From Sulfurimonas sp. (GTDB lineage: Bacteria; Campylobacterota; Campylobacteria; Campylobacterales; Sulfurimonadaceae), in NCBI RefSeq assembly GCF_028694605.1, contig NZ_JAQVKP010000013.1, forward strand, positions 1 to 64,000: a stretch of DNA of 64,000 nucleotides. Reading direction: 5' to 3'. Numbering within the stretch: position 1 is the stretch's first letter; every line of letters starts with the position of its first letter. Shown in pieces: positions 47,187-55,201 of the stretch. The notes below the pieces were generated by a model that worked only from the letters and a program-made list of their open reading frames with translations, made no database searches and had not been told where the DNA came from. The translations under genes were made by a program, and so were the position numbers.

Positions 47187-48103
47187 TGCGTAAATCTGCT
47201 TTTACACTTATAGAGCTTATCTTTGTTATAGTTATCATGGGGATTTTGTCAAAGTATGGTATTGAGCTGCTATTTCAGGCATACAATAGCTTCATCTTCT
47301 CAAAGGTAAACAATGAGCTCCAGTCTCAAAGTACGGCAGCTGTTGAGTCTGTAGCCTCAAGGCTCCAGTACCGCATAAAGGACTCTGTTATTGCAAGACA
47401 AACAGATGATAGTTTTCAAGCCCTTGCCGGCAATACTGATTTTACGGCTCCGATATTAGAGTGGGTTGGTTATGACGCAGACGGTCTTAGGGGAAGTGCT
47501 GCAACAACACCTCTTTGGAGCGGAATCATAGATTTAGATCCCTCAACTGCAACCACGCTTGTCTCTCCAGCTACCGACACAGCAACATTAAATACCCTTG
47601 TTGGTGCCTTGTCTCCTGGTGCTACGACAATTAATGATGCTGCACTCTACTTTGTTGGTTCTGACAGCGATATCAGAACCGGGTATGGGTGGGATGGCAA
47701 CTTAAGCGCAATCAACACTCAAAATGGAGTGATGCACCCAATAAGAAGAAGTACCGTTGCTGGGGAAGAAAATCTTTTTATTCCGGTTAGAGGTGATAAT
47801 GGTAATGACAACAACCTAACGGGCGTTAATGTTTATGAATACTATCAACTTGCTTGGACAGCCTATGCGGTTGGAATAAGAGATTATAATGCAGGCACAA
47901 AAACAGGTACTCTAATGCTCTACTATGATTATCAGCCGTGGAAGGGTGAAAACTATTTACAGCACGGAACAGCTGTAAAACTAATGGACAATGTAAGTAC
48001 CTTTAGATTTAGAGCCGCAGGTTCGATTGTGAAGATACAAGTATGTGTAAATTCTGATTTGATGGAGGATTATTCATTATGCAAAGAAAAAACAGTATTT
48101 TAA
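47186..48103 (+). CDS. Type IV prepilin-like protein (MshO-like)
   Basis: A 305-residue minor pilin with the signature RKSAFTLIELIFVIVIMGIL at the N-terminus, then a long Asn/Thr-rich globular part. The ATG at 47186 overlaps the preceding stop (TGATG). As in its neighbour, the residue before FTLIEL is Ala rather than Gly, so prepilin peptidase processing may differ. Confidence 0.8.
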   Translation: MRKSAFTLIELIFVIVIMGILSKYGIELLFQAYNSFIFSKVNNELQSQSTAAVESVASRLQYRIKDSVIARQTDDSFQALAGNTDFTAPILEWVGYDADGLRGSAATTPLWSGIIDLDPSTATTLVSPATDTATLNTLVGALSPGATTINDAALYFVGSDSDIRTGYGWDGNLSAINTQNGVMHPIRRSTVAGEENLFIPVRGDNGNDNNLTGVNVYEYYQLAWTAYAVGIRDYNAGTKTGTLMLYYDYQPWKGENYLQHGTAVKLMDNVSTFRFRAAGSIVKIQVCVNSDLMEDYSLCKEKTVF

Positions 48104-48531
48104 GAACAAATCCTCATAAAAAGCGTTCGGGATTTGCTATGATAACGGCAATAATTGTCATAGTAATCATCTCAACCATTATGGCACTCTCGCTCTCGCT
48201 TACAACTGAGACAACAAAAAGAACGGTGGATTTGTATCTCTATGAGCAAGCTGCTCTTCATGCAAAAAGCGGAGCAGAGTTGGCGCTTTTAAGCATTGCA
48301 CAAAACGGGTGTCCAAACACATTCAACACAACACTAGATACTTTTGATGTAAATGTTACTATGCAATATATATTTACAAGTGATGTTGGCGGCTGTACCG
48401 AGTACATAAACAACATACAAACTCAAGAGCAAAACGGCTCTGTTTTAATGGATGTTACCGTGAGTTTAAATGACACAAGCTTATCAACCGAACCAATCCG
48501 CTATTTCAGAAGAACCATCCAAAAACTCTAA
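48079..48531 (+). CDS. Pilin-like protein (MshP/PilX-like)
   Basis: A 150-residue protein with a basic leader and a single hydrophobic helix (GFAMITAIIVIVIISTIMAL), then LSLTTETTKRTVDLYLYEQAALHAKSGAE-type sequence typical of PilX/MshP minor pilins. It overlaps the 3' end of the MshO-like gene by 25 bases. Four genes, 41929-48531, form an MSHA-like cluster; core assembly genes (ATPase, secretin) are not in this window. Confidence 0.75.
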   Translation: MQRKNSILRTNPHKKRSGFAMITAIIVIVIISTIMALSLSLTTETTKRTVDLYLYEQAALHAKSGAELALLSIAQNGCPNTFNTTLDTFDVNVTMQYIFTSDVGGCTEYINNIQTQEQNGSVLMDVTVSLNDTSLSTEPIRYFRRTIQKL

Positions 48532-48558
48532 ATTTTAAAAACATAAACCATTTAGTGC

Positions 48559-48564
48559 TATAAT
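48559..48564 (+). promoter_or_regulatory. Promoter -10 box for hpf
   Basis: TATAAT at 48559-48564 (GTGCTATAATAATTC) lies about 65 bases upstream of the hpf ATG. The short leader has a 7-bp hairpin CTTTCAT/ATGAAAG. Confidence 0.5.
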
Positions 48565-48628
48565 AATTCTCTTTCATACTTTCACAGCATGAAAGGATTT
48601 GTTAGTCACCTACACTAAAGGATTTCTC

Positions 48629-49171
48629 ATGAATATATCACTAACCGGGCGCCACATAGAACTTACAGATGCTATCAAAGCACATATGCAAGCCTCCATC
48701 GAAACACTTAGCAAATACAATATGGACATCATCTCGGTAAGCATCATTGCTTCAGCACAGACCAAAAAGGGTAAGGAGCATTCAAGAGTAGAGTTTGTTA
48801 TCAACCTTGCACATAAAAACTCTATCGTCATAGAACAAGGCGATCAAGACCTCTATGCAGCCATAGATTTAGCAACTTCAAGAGCGCAAAAGGCTATGCG
48901 CCGTATGCATGACAAAGACAATGGGCATCATAAAGACGGTATCAATGACGCAAAAAGCCAAGCAAATGAAAGCATCAATCTTCACGAACTAAGCGAAGCA
49001 ATGGAAGATGAGATAGTCCCGGTCGCACTCGAACTATACAAGCCAAGAGAAGTGGAAGATGTCCTAAACGACCTAAAAGAGAACAAAAAGCTCTTTGAAA
49101 TCTTCATAGACAACGACGGGAAAACTCGTGTTCTTTATAAAAGAAATGACGGGAAGTTTGGGCTTTACTAA
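48629..49171 (+). CDS. hpf: Ribosome hibernation promoting factor, long form
   Basis: HPF binds the 30S A/P site and dimerises ribosomes in stationary phase. The ATG at 48629 follows AAGGA and gives 180 residues starting MNISLTGRHIELTDAIKAHM. The C-terminal domain (EIVPVALELYKPREVEDVL, FEIFIDNDGKTRVLYKR) marks the long form that makes 100S ribosomes alone. The in-frame upstream start was rejected. Confidence 0.93.
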   Translation: MNISLTGRHIELTDAIKAHMQASIETLSKYNMDIISVSIIASAQTKKGKEHSRVEFVINLAHKNSIVIEQGDQDLYAAIDLATSRAQKAMRRMHDKDNGHHKDGINDAKSQANESINLHELSEAMEDEIVPVALELYKPREVEDVLNDLKENKKLFEIFIDNDGKTRVLYKRNDGKFGLY

Positions 49172-49194
49172 AAGCTGAAAAAGTAATAGCGACT

Positions 49195-49220
49195 CATCAG
49201 GGGTAATCAGCCCCTGATGC
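49195..49220. terminator. Hairpin between convergent hpf and recG
   Basis: ATCAGGGG and CCCCTGAT pair around a short loop (about 49195-49220), 25 bases after hpf and before the recG end. No T run follows, so it may be a bidirectional stabilising hairpin rather than a strict terminator. Confidence 0.4.
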
Positions 49221-49288
49221 TCAACACAGTGGAGTTGGAAACCAAAACCAAAGTATGAATAAAAAAACATAAATATTTTTGATTACGG

Positions 49289-51079
49289 TTATTTCAAATC
49301 CTTCTTCACCTCTTTGACTATCTCCTCGTCTTCCGCCAAATCAATCCATTTGAACTCGCTTCCGCTTTGGTTGTGTCCTTTTAGCAAATCACCGCTTTTT
49401 CTAAATTTCAAATCAAGATTTGCGATGTCAAATCCGCTCTTTGTTTGGACAAACATATCAAGACGCTCAGATCTAGTTTGGTTAGTGTATAAAAAACAGT
49501 AGCCTTTGAGTCCTGTACGGCTGACACGCCCACGGAGTTGATGCAGAGTGGAGAGTCCTAGTCTCTCTGCACCAACGACTACAACCGTGCTAAGTTTAGG
49601 CAAAGATATTCCGACTTCGACAACGGTTGTAGCTATTAGAATATCTCCTCCTTTAGCAAACTCCAGCAAAACTTCCTCTTTTTCCTTATCTTTTCCATGT
49701 GTAACGAAAACATTGCCAAATCTCTTTTCCCAAAATCCTCTTGCTTCATCAATACTTTGATACTCTAAAACTTCGCTTTGCTCTACTAGCGGATAAACTA
49801 GCAAAACTTGATTACCGCTATTTATCTCGCTTTTTATATGCTCTAGCAAATCTTTAAAATCATCTTTTCGTATTACGCTACTTGTTATGTCTTTTTTAAA
49901 AGGTGTTGTTGTAATAAGTGAAACATCTATGTGTGCCGTCTCAATCATAGCCTGTGTTCTTGGGATGGGAGTAGCGGAGAACTGCAGGAAGTGGGGTTTT
50001 TTCTCGCCGCTGCTTACCAACTTCTCCAGCAGATTTCTCTGCGCTGTTCCAAATCTATGCTGCTCATCCACCATCACAAGAGAGGCATGTGGGAGTTCCC
50101 TGTAAAGCAGAGCGTGCGTACCTATGAGAAAGTCGTACGCATTCAAATCTATCGCTTTTGTTTTGTTGGTAACAAGTACGATTTTAAGTGATGGCAGATA
50201 TTTTTTCGCCTCTTCAAAGAGCTGTTGCGCCAAAATGGTCGTGGGAGCCATAAGAATAGAGCGTTCATGGTGCATCATAAAAGCAGAAGCAAGGATAACC
50301 ATCGTCTTGCCGCTTCCCACATCGCCGACTATCATACGCCTAGCTGCAACGTCTTTGGCAAAGTCGGTTTTTATGTCATCTATGGCTTTGGACTGTTCGT
50401 CACTCAACACAAAAGGCAGACCTTTAGCCCACTCCTTATAGCAACGCCGCGAAGATGAGTGTGCATCAAAATATCTTCTTGTTTTTGCCAACTGCTTCAT
50501 ATAGAAAAACAGTTCTGTATATTTAAGTGCATTTACGATTTTTTGGTCGAGATTTTTGAGTTCCGGTACTTTTGATGTTGGAAAATGAAGAGCTAAAAGC
50601 GTCTCCGCCGCCTCCTCCCTCAACCCCTCTTCAAGCAGGTTTTCTTTGGTAAGCAGTGTTTGGATAAGGCGGAGCATAACATCGCTTCTTAGAGGCGATT
50701 TGTACTTTGGCGTTATAGCTCCGATATTTGTTACTTTTTTGGGCATATTTATGGTGCATTGACCGCTCTTACACTCTATCATACCGTAGTAACAGTCCCT
50801 CTCACCGACTCTAAACTGATGCAGCATGTATGGCTTTGGGCGAAAAAGTACGCCTGTGATACTATGTCCGAAATTGTGGGCAAAAAATGTAACTTGAAGA
50901 GAATTTGGGGCTTTATAAACACTCTCTACCGTTGCATCTATGAGCTGCATGGTGTGTGGACGAAGTTTGTCAAAAAGTCTCAAATCTTCATAAGAGGAGG
51001 GGATAAAAAGAGCAAGTTCACAGTAGCTGCCAACACCAAGCTTTTGAAACTTTTGCTCTTGCTCTTTTGAGAGTTTCAT
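49289..51079 (-). CDS. recG: ATP-dependent DNA helicase RecG
   Basis: RecG regresses stalled replication forks. The 596-residue protein has Walker A VGDVGSGKTMVIL, the motif MVDEQHRFGTAQR, SATPIPRTQAM and QLRGRVSRTGLKGYCF. It is shorter than the 690-residue E. coli enzyme, as is usual in Campylobacterota; the N-terminal wedge domain seems reduced. A 36-codon ORF ends 2 bases upstream. Confidence 0.95.
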   Translation of the reverse strand: MKLSKEQEQKFQKLGVGSYCELALFIPSSYEDLRLFDKLRPHTMQLIDATVESVYKAPNSLQVTFFAHNFGHSITGVLFRPKPYMLHQFRVGERDCYYGMIECKSGQCTINMPKKVTNIGAITPKYKSPLRSDVMLRLIQTLLTKENLLEEGLREEAAETLLALHFPTSKVPELKNLDQKIVNALKYTELFFYMKQLAKTRRYFDAHSSSRRCYKEWAKGLPFVLSDEQSKAIDDIKTDFAKDVAARRMIVGDVGSGKTMVILASAFMMHHERSILMAPTTILAQQLFEEAKKYLPSLKIVLVTNKTKAIDLNAYDFLIGTHALLYRELPHASLVMVDEQHRFGTAQRNLLEKLVSSGEKKPHFLQFSATPIPRTQAMIETAHIDVSLITTTPFKKDITSSVIRKDDFKDLLEHIKSEINSGNQVLLVYPLVEQSEVLEYQSIDEARGFWEKRFGNVFVTHGKDKEKEEVLLEFAKGGDILIATTVVEVGISLPKLSTVVVVGAERLGLSTLHQLRGRVSRTGLKGYCFLYTNQTRSERLDMFVQTKSGFDIANLDLKFRKSGDLLKGHNQSGSEFKWIDLAEDEEIVKEVKKDLK

Positions 51080-51081
51080 AA

Positions 51082-51192
51082 CTATTTGCCTAAACTATCT
51101 TCTAGTTTTTTCACTCTTGAGTGAAGATTGCCAACCATAAAAACCATAACAACGATGATAAGAGTAAGGAGTGTATCTGCTAAATTTTCCAT
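51082..51192 (-). CDS. 36-residue single-span membrane peptide upstream of recG
   Basis: An ATG at 51192, with AAGGG 6 bases upstream, opens a 36-codon frame: a hydrophobic helix TLLTLIIVVMVFMVGNL, then the charged HSRVKKLEDSLGK. It ends 2 bases before the recG start, suggesting coupled translation. Not similar to anything I recognise. Possibly a small membrane protein. Confidence 0.55.
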   Translation of the reverse strand: MENLADTLLTLIIVVMVFMVGNLHSRVKKLEDSLGK

Positions 51193-51210
51193 AATTTTCC
51201 CTTTTTTTGC

Positions 51211-51216
51211 TATAAT
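51211..51216 (+). promoter_or_regulatory. Predicted antisense RNA promoter at the type I TA locus
   Basis: A perfect TATAAT on the plus strand in TTTTTTTGCTATAATTACC, with a start predicted near 51223. The transcript would be antisense to the 25-codon ORF and could form several hairpins (GAGCTAGAGG/CCTCTAACTC, TAACTAT/ATAGTTA). It would be the antitoxin RNA. Confidence 0.55.
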
Positions 51217-51245
51217 TACCAAAGGAGAGCTAGAGGGGCGAACCT

Positions 51246-51323
51246 CTAACTCAACTCCTTGAAGAGTTTAACTATGATGTAAGTGATAGTTAGAACCCTC
51301 AGGGTATAGTTAAGATATTTCAT
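51246..51323 (-). CDS. Predicted type I toxin peptide, 25 residues
   Basis: A 25-codon ORF (starts MKYLNYTLRVLTITY, ends KLFKELS) preceded by a strong AGGAGG 5 bases before its ATG. The peptide is cationic with a hydrophobic middle (VLTITYIIV), as membrane-active toxin peptides are. The mRNA leader arm around the Shine-Dalgarno (AATTACCAATAGGAG, 51330-51344) pairs with CTCCTTTGGTAATT downstream (51214-51227), 14 bp with one bulge, hiding the ribosome site. This architecture resembles AapA/IsoA loci of Helicobacter. Confidence 0.6.
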   Translation of the reverse strand: MKYLNYTLRVLTITYIIVKLFKELS

Positions 51324-51350
51324 CTTAGCCTCCTATTGGTAATTTTTGTC

Positions 51351-51382
51351 CCACCTTTTTAGGTGGCGACAGCAACATTATA
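51351..51382 (-). promoter_or_regulatory. Promoter and 5' hairpin of the predicted toxin mRNA
   Basis: On the minus strand TATAAT (51377-51382) is set in T-rich DNA, with a start near 51370. The transcript would open with a 5' hairpin (CCACCT/AGGTGG, 51351-51366), a feature that stabilises several type I toxin mRNAs. Together with the plus-strand promoter at 51211 it brackets the 25-codon ORF. Confidence 0.6.
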
Positions 51383-51430
51383 TGAAAAATCAAAAAACTT
51401 TTTAAAAAATATGACAAATTGACATATAAT

Positions 51431-52714
51431 TTACTTCGTGACTATCGCAAAACTCATATCTAAAATCTCTTTGTGCGCTTGTATAAACTCGTTTAGTTCC
51501 TCAAGCTTGAGATTTTTAATGCGCTCTAGCTCCTCTTGTGCATAGCCAAGTTTATGTCCGTTATAGTACTCCATAAAGGTTCTATTGAGGCGTTGGCTCA
51601 TGGTCTCCACCCTTAAAGGCTCACTTCCAAGCAAAAACTTTTTGGTCTGCTCAAGCTCCTCTTTTTTTACGCCTTTTTTTACAAACTCTGCCATAACTTC
51701 TTTGACTGTTTTTTTTGCCTCTTCAAGAGATTCTAGCTTTGTTTGGAGATGTCCGCTGAGGCAACTGCTTGATTTTGTAACATCCATTCTTGCGTATGCA
51801 GAGTACGCCAATCCTCTTTTAACGCGCACTTCTTCCATAAGTCTTGAGCCAAAACCACCTGAGCCTAATATAAAAGTGGCAACTTTTGCCTTATAGTAAT
51901 CCTCAGAACCGATGGTTACATTGTACGGCGAACCAAAGTAAACATACGCTTGTTGCGTCTCTTTTTGGACGGTTTTTTCTTTGGGTTCACTTGTAACTTC
52001 ATAGCGTTTTACTTCACCGTCTTCTCCAATAGGAATAGACTTGAGTATTTTTGCCACTTTGTGCTTTACCTCATCAACCTCAGCATCACCGCCAAAAGCA
52101 ACGATAAGTTTTGAAGAGACAAGATTTGCCTTTATAAATGCTTCCACATCCTTAAGTTCTATGCTTTTTACGCTCTGAGTCGTTCCTGAAGAAGGATTTG
52201 CAAGTACACTGCCTTCAAATAAAATAGCATTTAATTCATTCGAAGCAATATAGTCAAAATCACTCTCTTTGTTTGCCAAAGAGCCGAGCGTGGTTGTTTT
52301 TACCTTCTCAAGAACATCTTTTGTAAAGTTTGGATCTTTTAGAAGCATCTCAAAATAGCCAAGCCCCTCATCCAACTCCTCTTTAAGACATCCAAGCTCC
52401 AAAACCAAAGTCTCTTTGCCTATAGAAGCAGAGATATGAATCGCCTTGTTCTCTAACGCCTCTGCAAATGCACTTGAACCTAATGTTTTTGTACCCTCGT
52501 TGAGTACTTTTGCACTCAGTTTTGCAAGACCGGCTTTGGTTGTATCTGCTACACTGCCGCTGTTTTTGAAGATAAACTGCATAGTGACGATGGGCAATCT
52601 TTTGTCTTGTTCAAAAATAAGCGGAACGTTTACATCTTTTGTTTTTATCTCATCAATCGTTGCTGCCATTAGTATATTTCCTAAAATAAGTAGTGTTGTA
52701 AGTATCTTTTTCAT
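51431..52714 (-). CDS. M16-family peptidase homologue without zinc motif
   Basis: A 427-residue exported protein (signal MKKILTTLLILGNILMA) with the two M16 domains and the C-terminal VRVKRGLAYSAYAR that lines the substrate cavity. The HxxEH zinc motif expected near residue 65 is absent: the aligned stretch is AGLAKLSAKVLNEG. It is therefore probably a non-catalytic or partner subunit; no second M16 gene is in the window. Confidence 0.85.
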   Translation of the reverse strand: MKKILTTLLILGNILMAATIDEIKTKDVNVPLIFEQDKRLPIVTMQFIFKNSGSVADTTKAGLAKLSAKVLNEGTKTLGSSAFAEALENKAIHISASIGKETLVLELGCLKEELDEGLGYFEMLLKDPNFTKDVLEKVKTTTLGSLANKESDFDYIASNELNAILFEGSVLANPSSGTTQSVKSIELKDVEAFIKANLVSSKLIVAFGGDAEVDEVKHKVAKILKSIPIGEDGEVKRYEVTSEPKEKTVQKETQQAYVYFGSPYNVTIGSEDYYKAKVATFILGSGGFGSRLMEEVRVKRGLAYSAYARMDVTKSSSCLSGHLQTKLESLEEAKKTVKEVMAEFVKKGVKKEELEQTKKFLLGSEPLRVETMSQRLNRTFMEYYNGHKLGYAQEELERIKNLKLEELNEFIQAHKEILDMSFAIVTK

Positions 52715-52716
52715 TA

Positions 52717-53766
52717 CTATGCAAATTTCTCTAAAATCTCATAAGCAGTATTGCGCACGGCAGGAATCTCACCTATATCTTTTATGAGGTGCACCATCTC
52801 ACTCTTCGCCATTTTATATGCCGCACCGGCAGAACTTACAACATTTTCTTCCATCATGGTTGAGCCTAAATCGTTTGCTCCAAACATCAAAGCCATCTGT
52901 CCGATGTAAGGACCCTGCGTCACCCACGAACTTTGGATATTCGGCACATTGTCAAGATATAGTCTAGCAACGGCAAGAAGTCTTAAGTAGCGGTTGGATG
53001 ATGGTTTTTCCATATCGGGGAAGAGGCGTAAAAGTTCGGTATTTTCGCTCTGAAAACTCCACATGATAAAAGCTCTAAAACCGAGCGTCTCATCTTGAAG
53101 TTTACGCACCATCTCAAAATGATCTACGATATCCTCATCGCTCTCAATAGTCCCATACATCATCGTAGCCGTTGACATAATGCCGAGTTTATGCGCTTTG
53201 CGATGAACATCAATCCATACTTCACTGTCTATCTTTCTCGGTGCGATAATATCACGCACTTTATCAGATAGTATCTCCGCACCCGCCCCCGGGATAGAAG
53301 CCAAACCCTTTGCGTGAAGTCTTGTCAGAACCTCTTCAACACTTATGTGAGAGACTTTTGCGATAAAATCTATCTCGATAGAAGAAAATCCGTGAATAGT
53401 TATGGTCGGGTACTTTGTATGGATATGCTCAACTAAATCTTCATACCACTCGATCTTTAGCTTTGGATGAACTCCGCCTTGAAAAAGTATCTGCGTTCCG
53501 CCAATTTCAAGGAGTTCGTCTATCTTTGCATCAATCTCATCAAATGTAAGCACATAAGCATCTGCATCTTTTTCGTGTCTGTAAAATGCACAAAACTTGC
53601 AATCCACCCAGCAGATGTTAGTGTAGTTGATGTTTCTATCCACCACAAATGTAGTAACACCATCAGGATGAAGCTCTTTTTTACGAGCCGTTGCCATGCG
53701 TCCAAGCTCTTTTAGATCCGCATGCTTTATGAGATGAAGAGCCTCTTCTTTTGTTAATCGTTTCAT
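52717..53766 (-). CDS. mqnC: Dehypoxanthine futalosine cyclase
   Basis: Radical SAM enzyme of the futalosine menaquinone pathway. The 349-residue protein has the [4Fe-4S] ligands Cys52, Cys56 and Cys59 in NICWVDCKFCAFY, then LFQGGVHPKL and SIPGAGAEIL. The related aminofutalosine synthase MqnE is a possible confusion, but CxxxCxxCAFYR-type context fits MqnC. It is adjacent to nusB. Confidence 0.9.
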   Translation of the reverse strand: MKRLTKEEALHLIKHADLKELGRMATARKKELHPDGVTTFVVDRNINYTNICWVDCKFCAFYRHEKDADAYVLTFDEIDAKIDELLEIGGTQILFQGGVHPKLKIEWYEDLVEHIHTKYPTITIHGFSSIEIDFIAKVSHISVEEVLTRLHAKGLASIPGAGAEILSDKVRDIIAPRKIDSEVWIDVHRKAHKLGIMSTATMMYGTIESDEDIVDHFEMVRKLQDETLGFRAFIMWSFQSENTELLRLFPDMEKPSSNRYLRLLAVARLYLDNVPNIQSSWVTQGPYIGQMALMFGANDLGSTMMEENVVSSAGAAYKMAKSEMVHLIKDIGEIPAVRNTAYEILEKFA

Positions 53767-54165
53767 TTACTTATCTTTAGAGATTGCGTCAAGCACACCG
53801 TTTATAAACTTTGGAGACTGTTCAGTGCCAAATGCTTTTGTGATTTCAACCGCTTCGTTTATAACCACCGCCGAATCAAGTTCACCGTAAAGTATCTCAT
53901 AAGTAGCAAGTCTAAGGGTTGCTCTCTCGATGGCTCCCAGCCTCTCAAAATCCCACTCTTTTAAGTGTTTGACGATAGCTTCATCGACAACTTTTATATT
54001 TTGCATAACGCCCTCGTAAAGAGTGAGTGCGAAATCTTTTTGTTTGTTACGAATCTTTTTCTCTTCTAAAATCTCATCCGTATGCTCTGCAATGTTTCCA
54101 TTGCCTAAGTCAAATGCGTAAAGCAGGCTTACAACTGCCATTCTTGCTTGATGTCTTGTCGCCAT
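53767..54165 (-). CDS. nusB: Transcription antitermination protein NusB
   Basis: NusB binds boxA RNA with S10 and promotes rRNA antitermination. The 132-residue protein starts [19 protein letters not shown] and has VINEAVEITKAFGTEQSPKF and INGVLD at the end. It overlaps ribH by one base. The kdsA-ribH-nusB order is conserved in Campylobacterota. Confidence 0.95.
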   Translation of the reverse strand: MATRHQARMAVVSLLYAFDLGNGNIAEHTDEILEEKKIRNKQKDFALTLYEGVMQNIKVVDEAIVKHLKEWDFERLGAIERATLRLATYEILYGELDSAVVINEAVEITKAFGTEQSPKFINGVLDAISKDK

Positions 54166-54629
54166 TACAGATTCTCGTAAAGATCTAAAAGTTCGATTAC
54201 TACCGTCATCGCTTCAAACCCTTTGTTGCCTGCTTTTGTTCCTGCTCTCTCGATTGCCTGCTCGATAGTGTCAGTCGTTAAAAGCCCAAAAGAGACAGGT
54301 TTTTTATACTTTAAACTAACAGTTGCGATTCCTTTTGTAGCCTCAGCCGAAACATAGTCAAAATGCGGAGTAGAACCTCTTATAACGGCACCCAAAGCGC
54401 ATACCGCATCATACTTGCCGCTTGAGAGCAACTGATCTATTACCATCGGAAGCTCAAACGCACCCGGAGCCAACACATGTGTCAAATCTACATCGTCTCC
54501 ACCGTGTCTTGCAAATGCGTCCTTTGCACCCTCTACAAGTCTATCCACAACAAAATGGTTCCATCTTGTACTCACTATAGCAACTTTTTTGCCGTTTACT
54601 ACTCTTAATTTGCCTTCGATTAGATTCAT
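54165..54629 (-). CDS. ribH: 6,7-dimethyl-8-ribityllumazine synthase
   Basis: RibH makes the riboflavin precursor lumazine and forms icosahedral or pentameric shells. The 154-residue protein has [45 protein letters not shown] and [12 protein letters not shown]. It is separated from kdsA by the split toxin locus. Confidence 0.96.
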   Translation of the reverse strand: MNLIEGKLRVVNGKKVAIVSTRWNHFVVDRLVEGAKDAFARHGGDDVDLTHVLAPGAFELPMVIDQLLSSGKYDAVCALGAVIRGSTPHFDYVSAEATKGIATVSLKYKKPVSFGLLTTDTIEQAIERAGTKAGNKGFEAMTVVIELLDLYENL

Positions 54630-54643
54630 CTTTTTTTCCTTTT

Positions 54644-55201
54644 TTATAGTTTTGTATTTTGTTTTGAATTTACAATTTTAGCAATTCTAATGGAATCATG
54701 AAAAATAGTGTAATAAATGTTATAGTTATCAAAAACTAATATTCTACAATTCTTATCAATATTTTTCTTTTTACAATCAAATCCAAGAGAAGGATTTGTT
54801 TGTAATAGCCTTATAAATTCTCTCATTTTATTAAGGGCACCTCTAAAAACTCTAGCCATCTTCAGCGATAGAGCCAAGTTCACAATCAAGGCGGCTCTTT
54901 GCAGCCCTAGCTAAGGCTAAGGCAAAAAGAGGCAACGCAGAGTGTGGACTTGGCTCTATCGCCCTGCGGGAGGGTTCAAAAAAGCGATATGCCGCAAAAC
55001 TTTTTATCGCCTTAGCGTTGGCTAAGGCTCAAAAAAGATTTTGCATCATCTCATCTTTTTTGATTCCCTCTGAAGACGGCTAGAGTTTTTAGAGGTGCCC
55101 TTAACATACTCAATTGCCACGGATTGTTTATCTTGAAATATATTATAAAAAATTTTATCTAAATCAACTTCTGCTCTCTTGGTATATTTAATTGGAAGCA
55201 T
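54644..55201 (-). pseudogene. ParE/RelE-type toxin gene split by a miniature element
   Basis: An N-terminal fragment (55103-55201, MLPIKYTKRAEVDLDKIFYN...) and a C-terminal fragment (54644-54832, NKMREFIRLLQTNPSLGFDC...[24 protein letters not shown]) flank the element at 54835-55100. Removing the element and one TTAA joins GTT to AAT in frame, giving an intact 95-residue ParE-like toxin. The present N-terminal frame stops inside the element. The start overlaps the antitoxin by 14 bases. Probably inactive. Confidence 0.8.
54835..55100. mobile_element. MITE-like element, copy 1 (266 bp)
   Basis: Terminal inverted repeats begin GGGCACCTCTAAAAACTCT and end AGAGTTTTTAGAGGTGCCC, flanked by TTAA on both sides (54831-54834, 55101-55104). 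The body contains inner inverted segments (GATAGAGCCAAG / CTTGGCTCTATC). It carries about 108 bp more than copy 2. No ORF of transposase size is present, so it would need a transposase supplied in trans. Confidence 0.8.

Noticed and set aside
49195-49220. Hairpin as MITE remnant
   Set aside because: It is short, lacks TTAA flanks and has no similarity to the elements at 54835 and 62068.
54835-54889. N-terminal part of the 81-codon ORF at 54644-54889
   Set aside because: These codons come from the inserted element, not from the toxin; the true N-terminus is at 55201.
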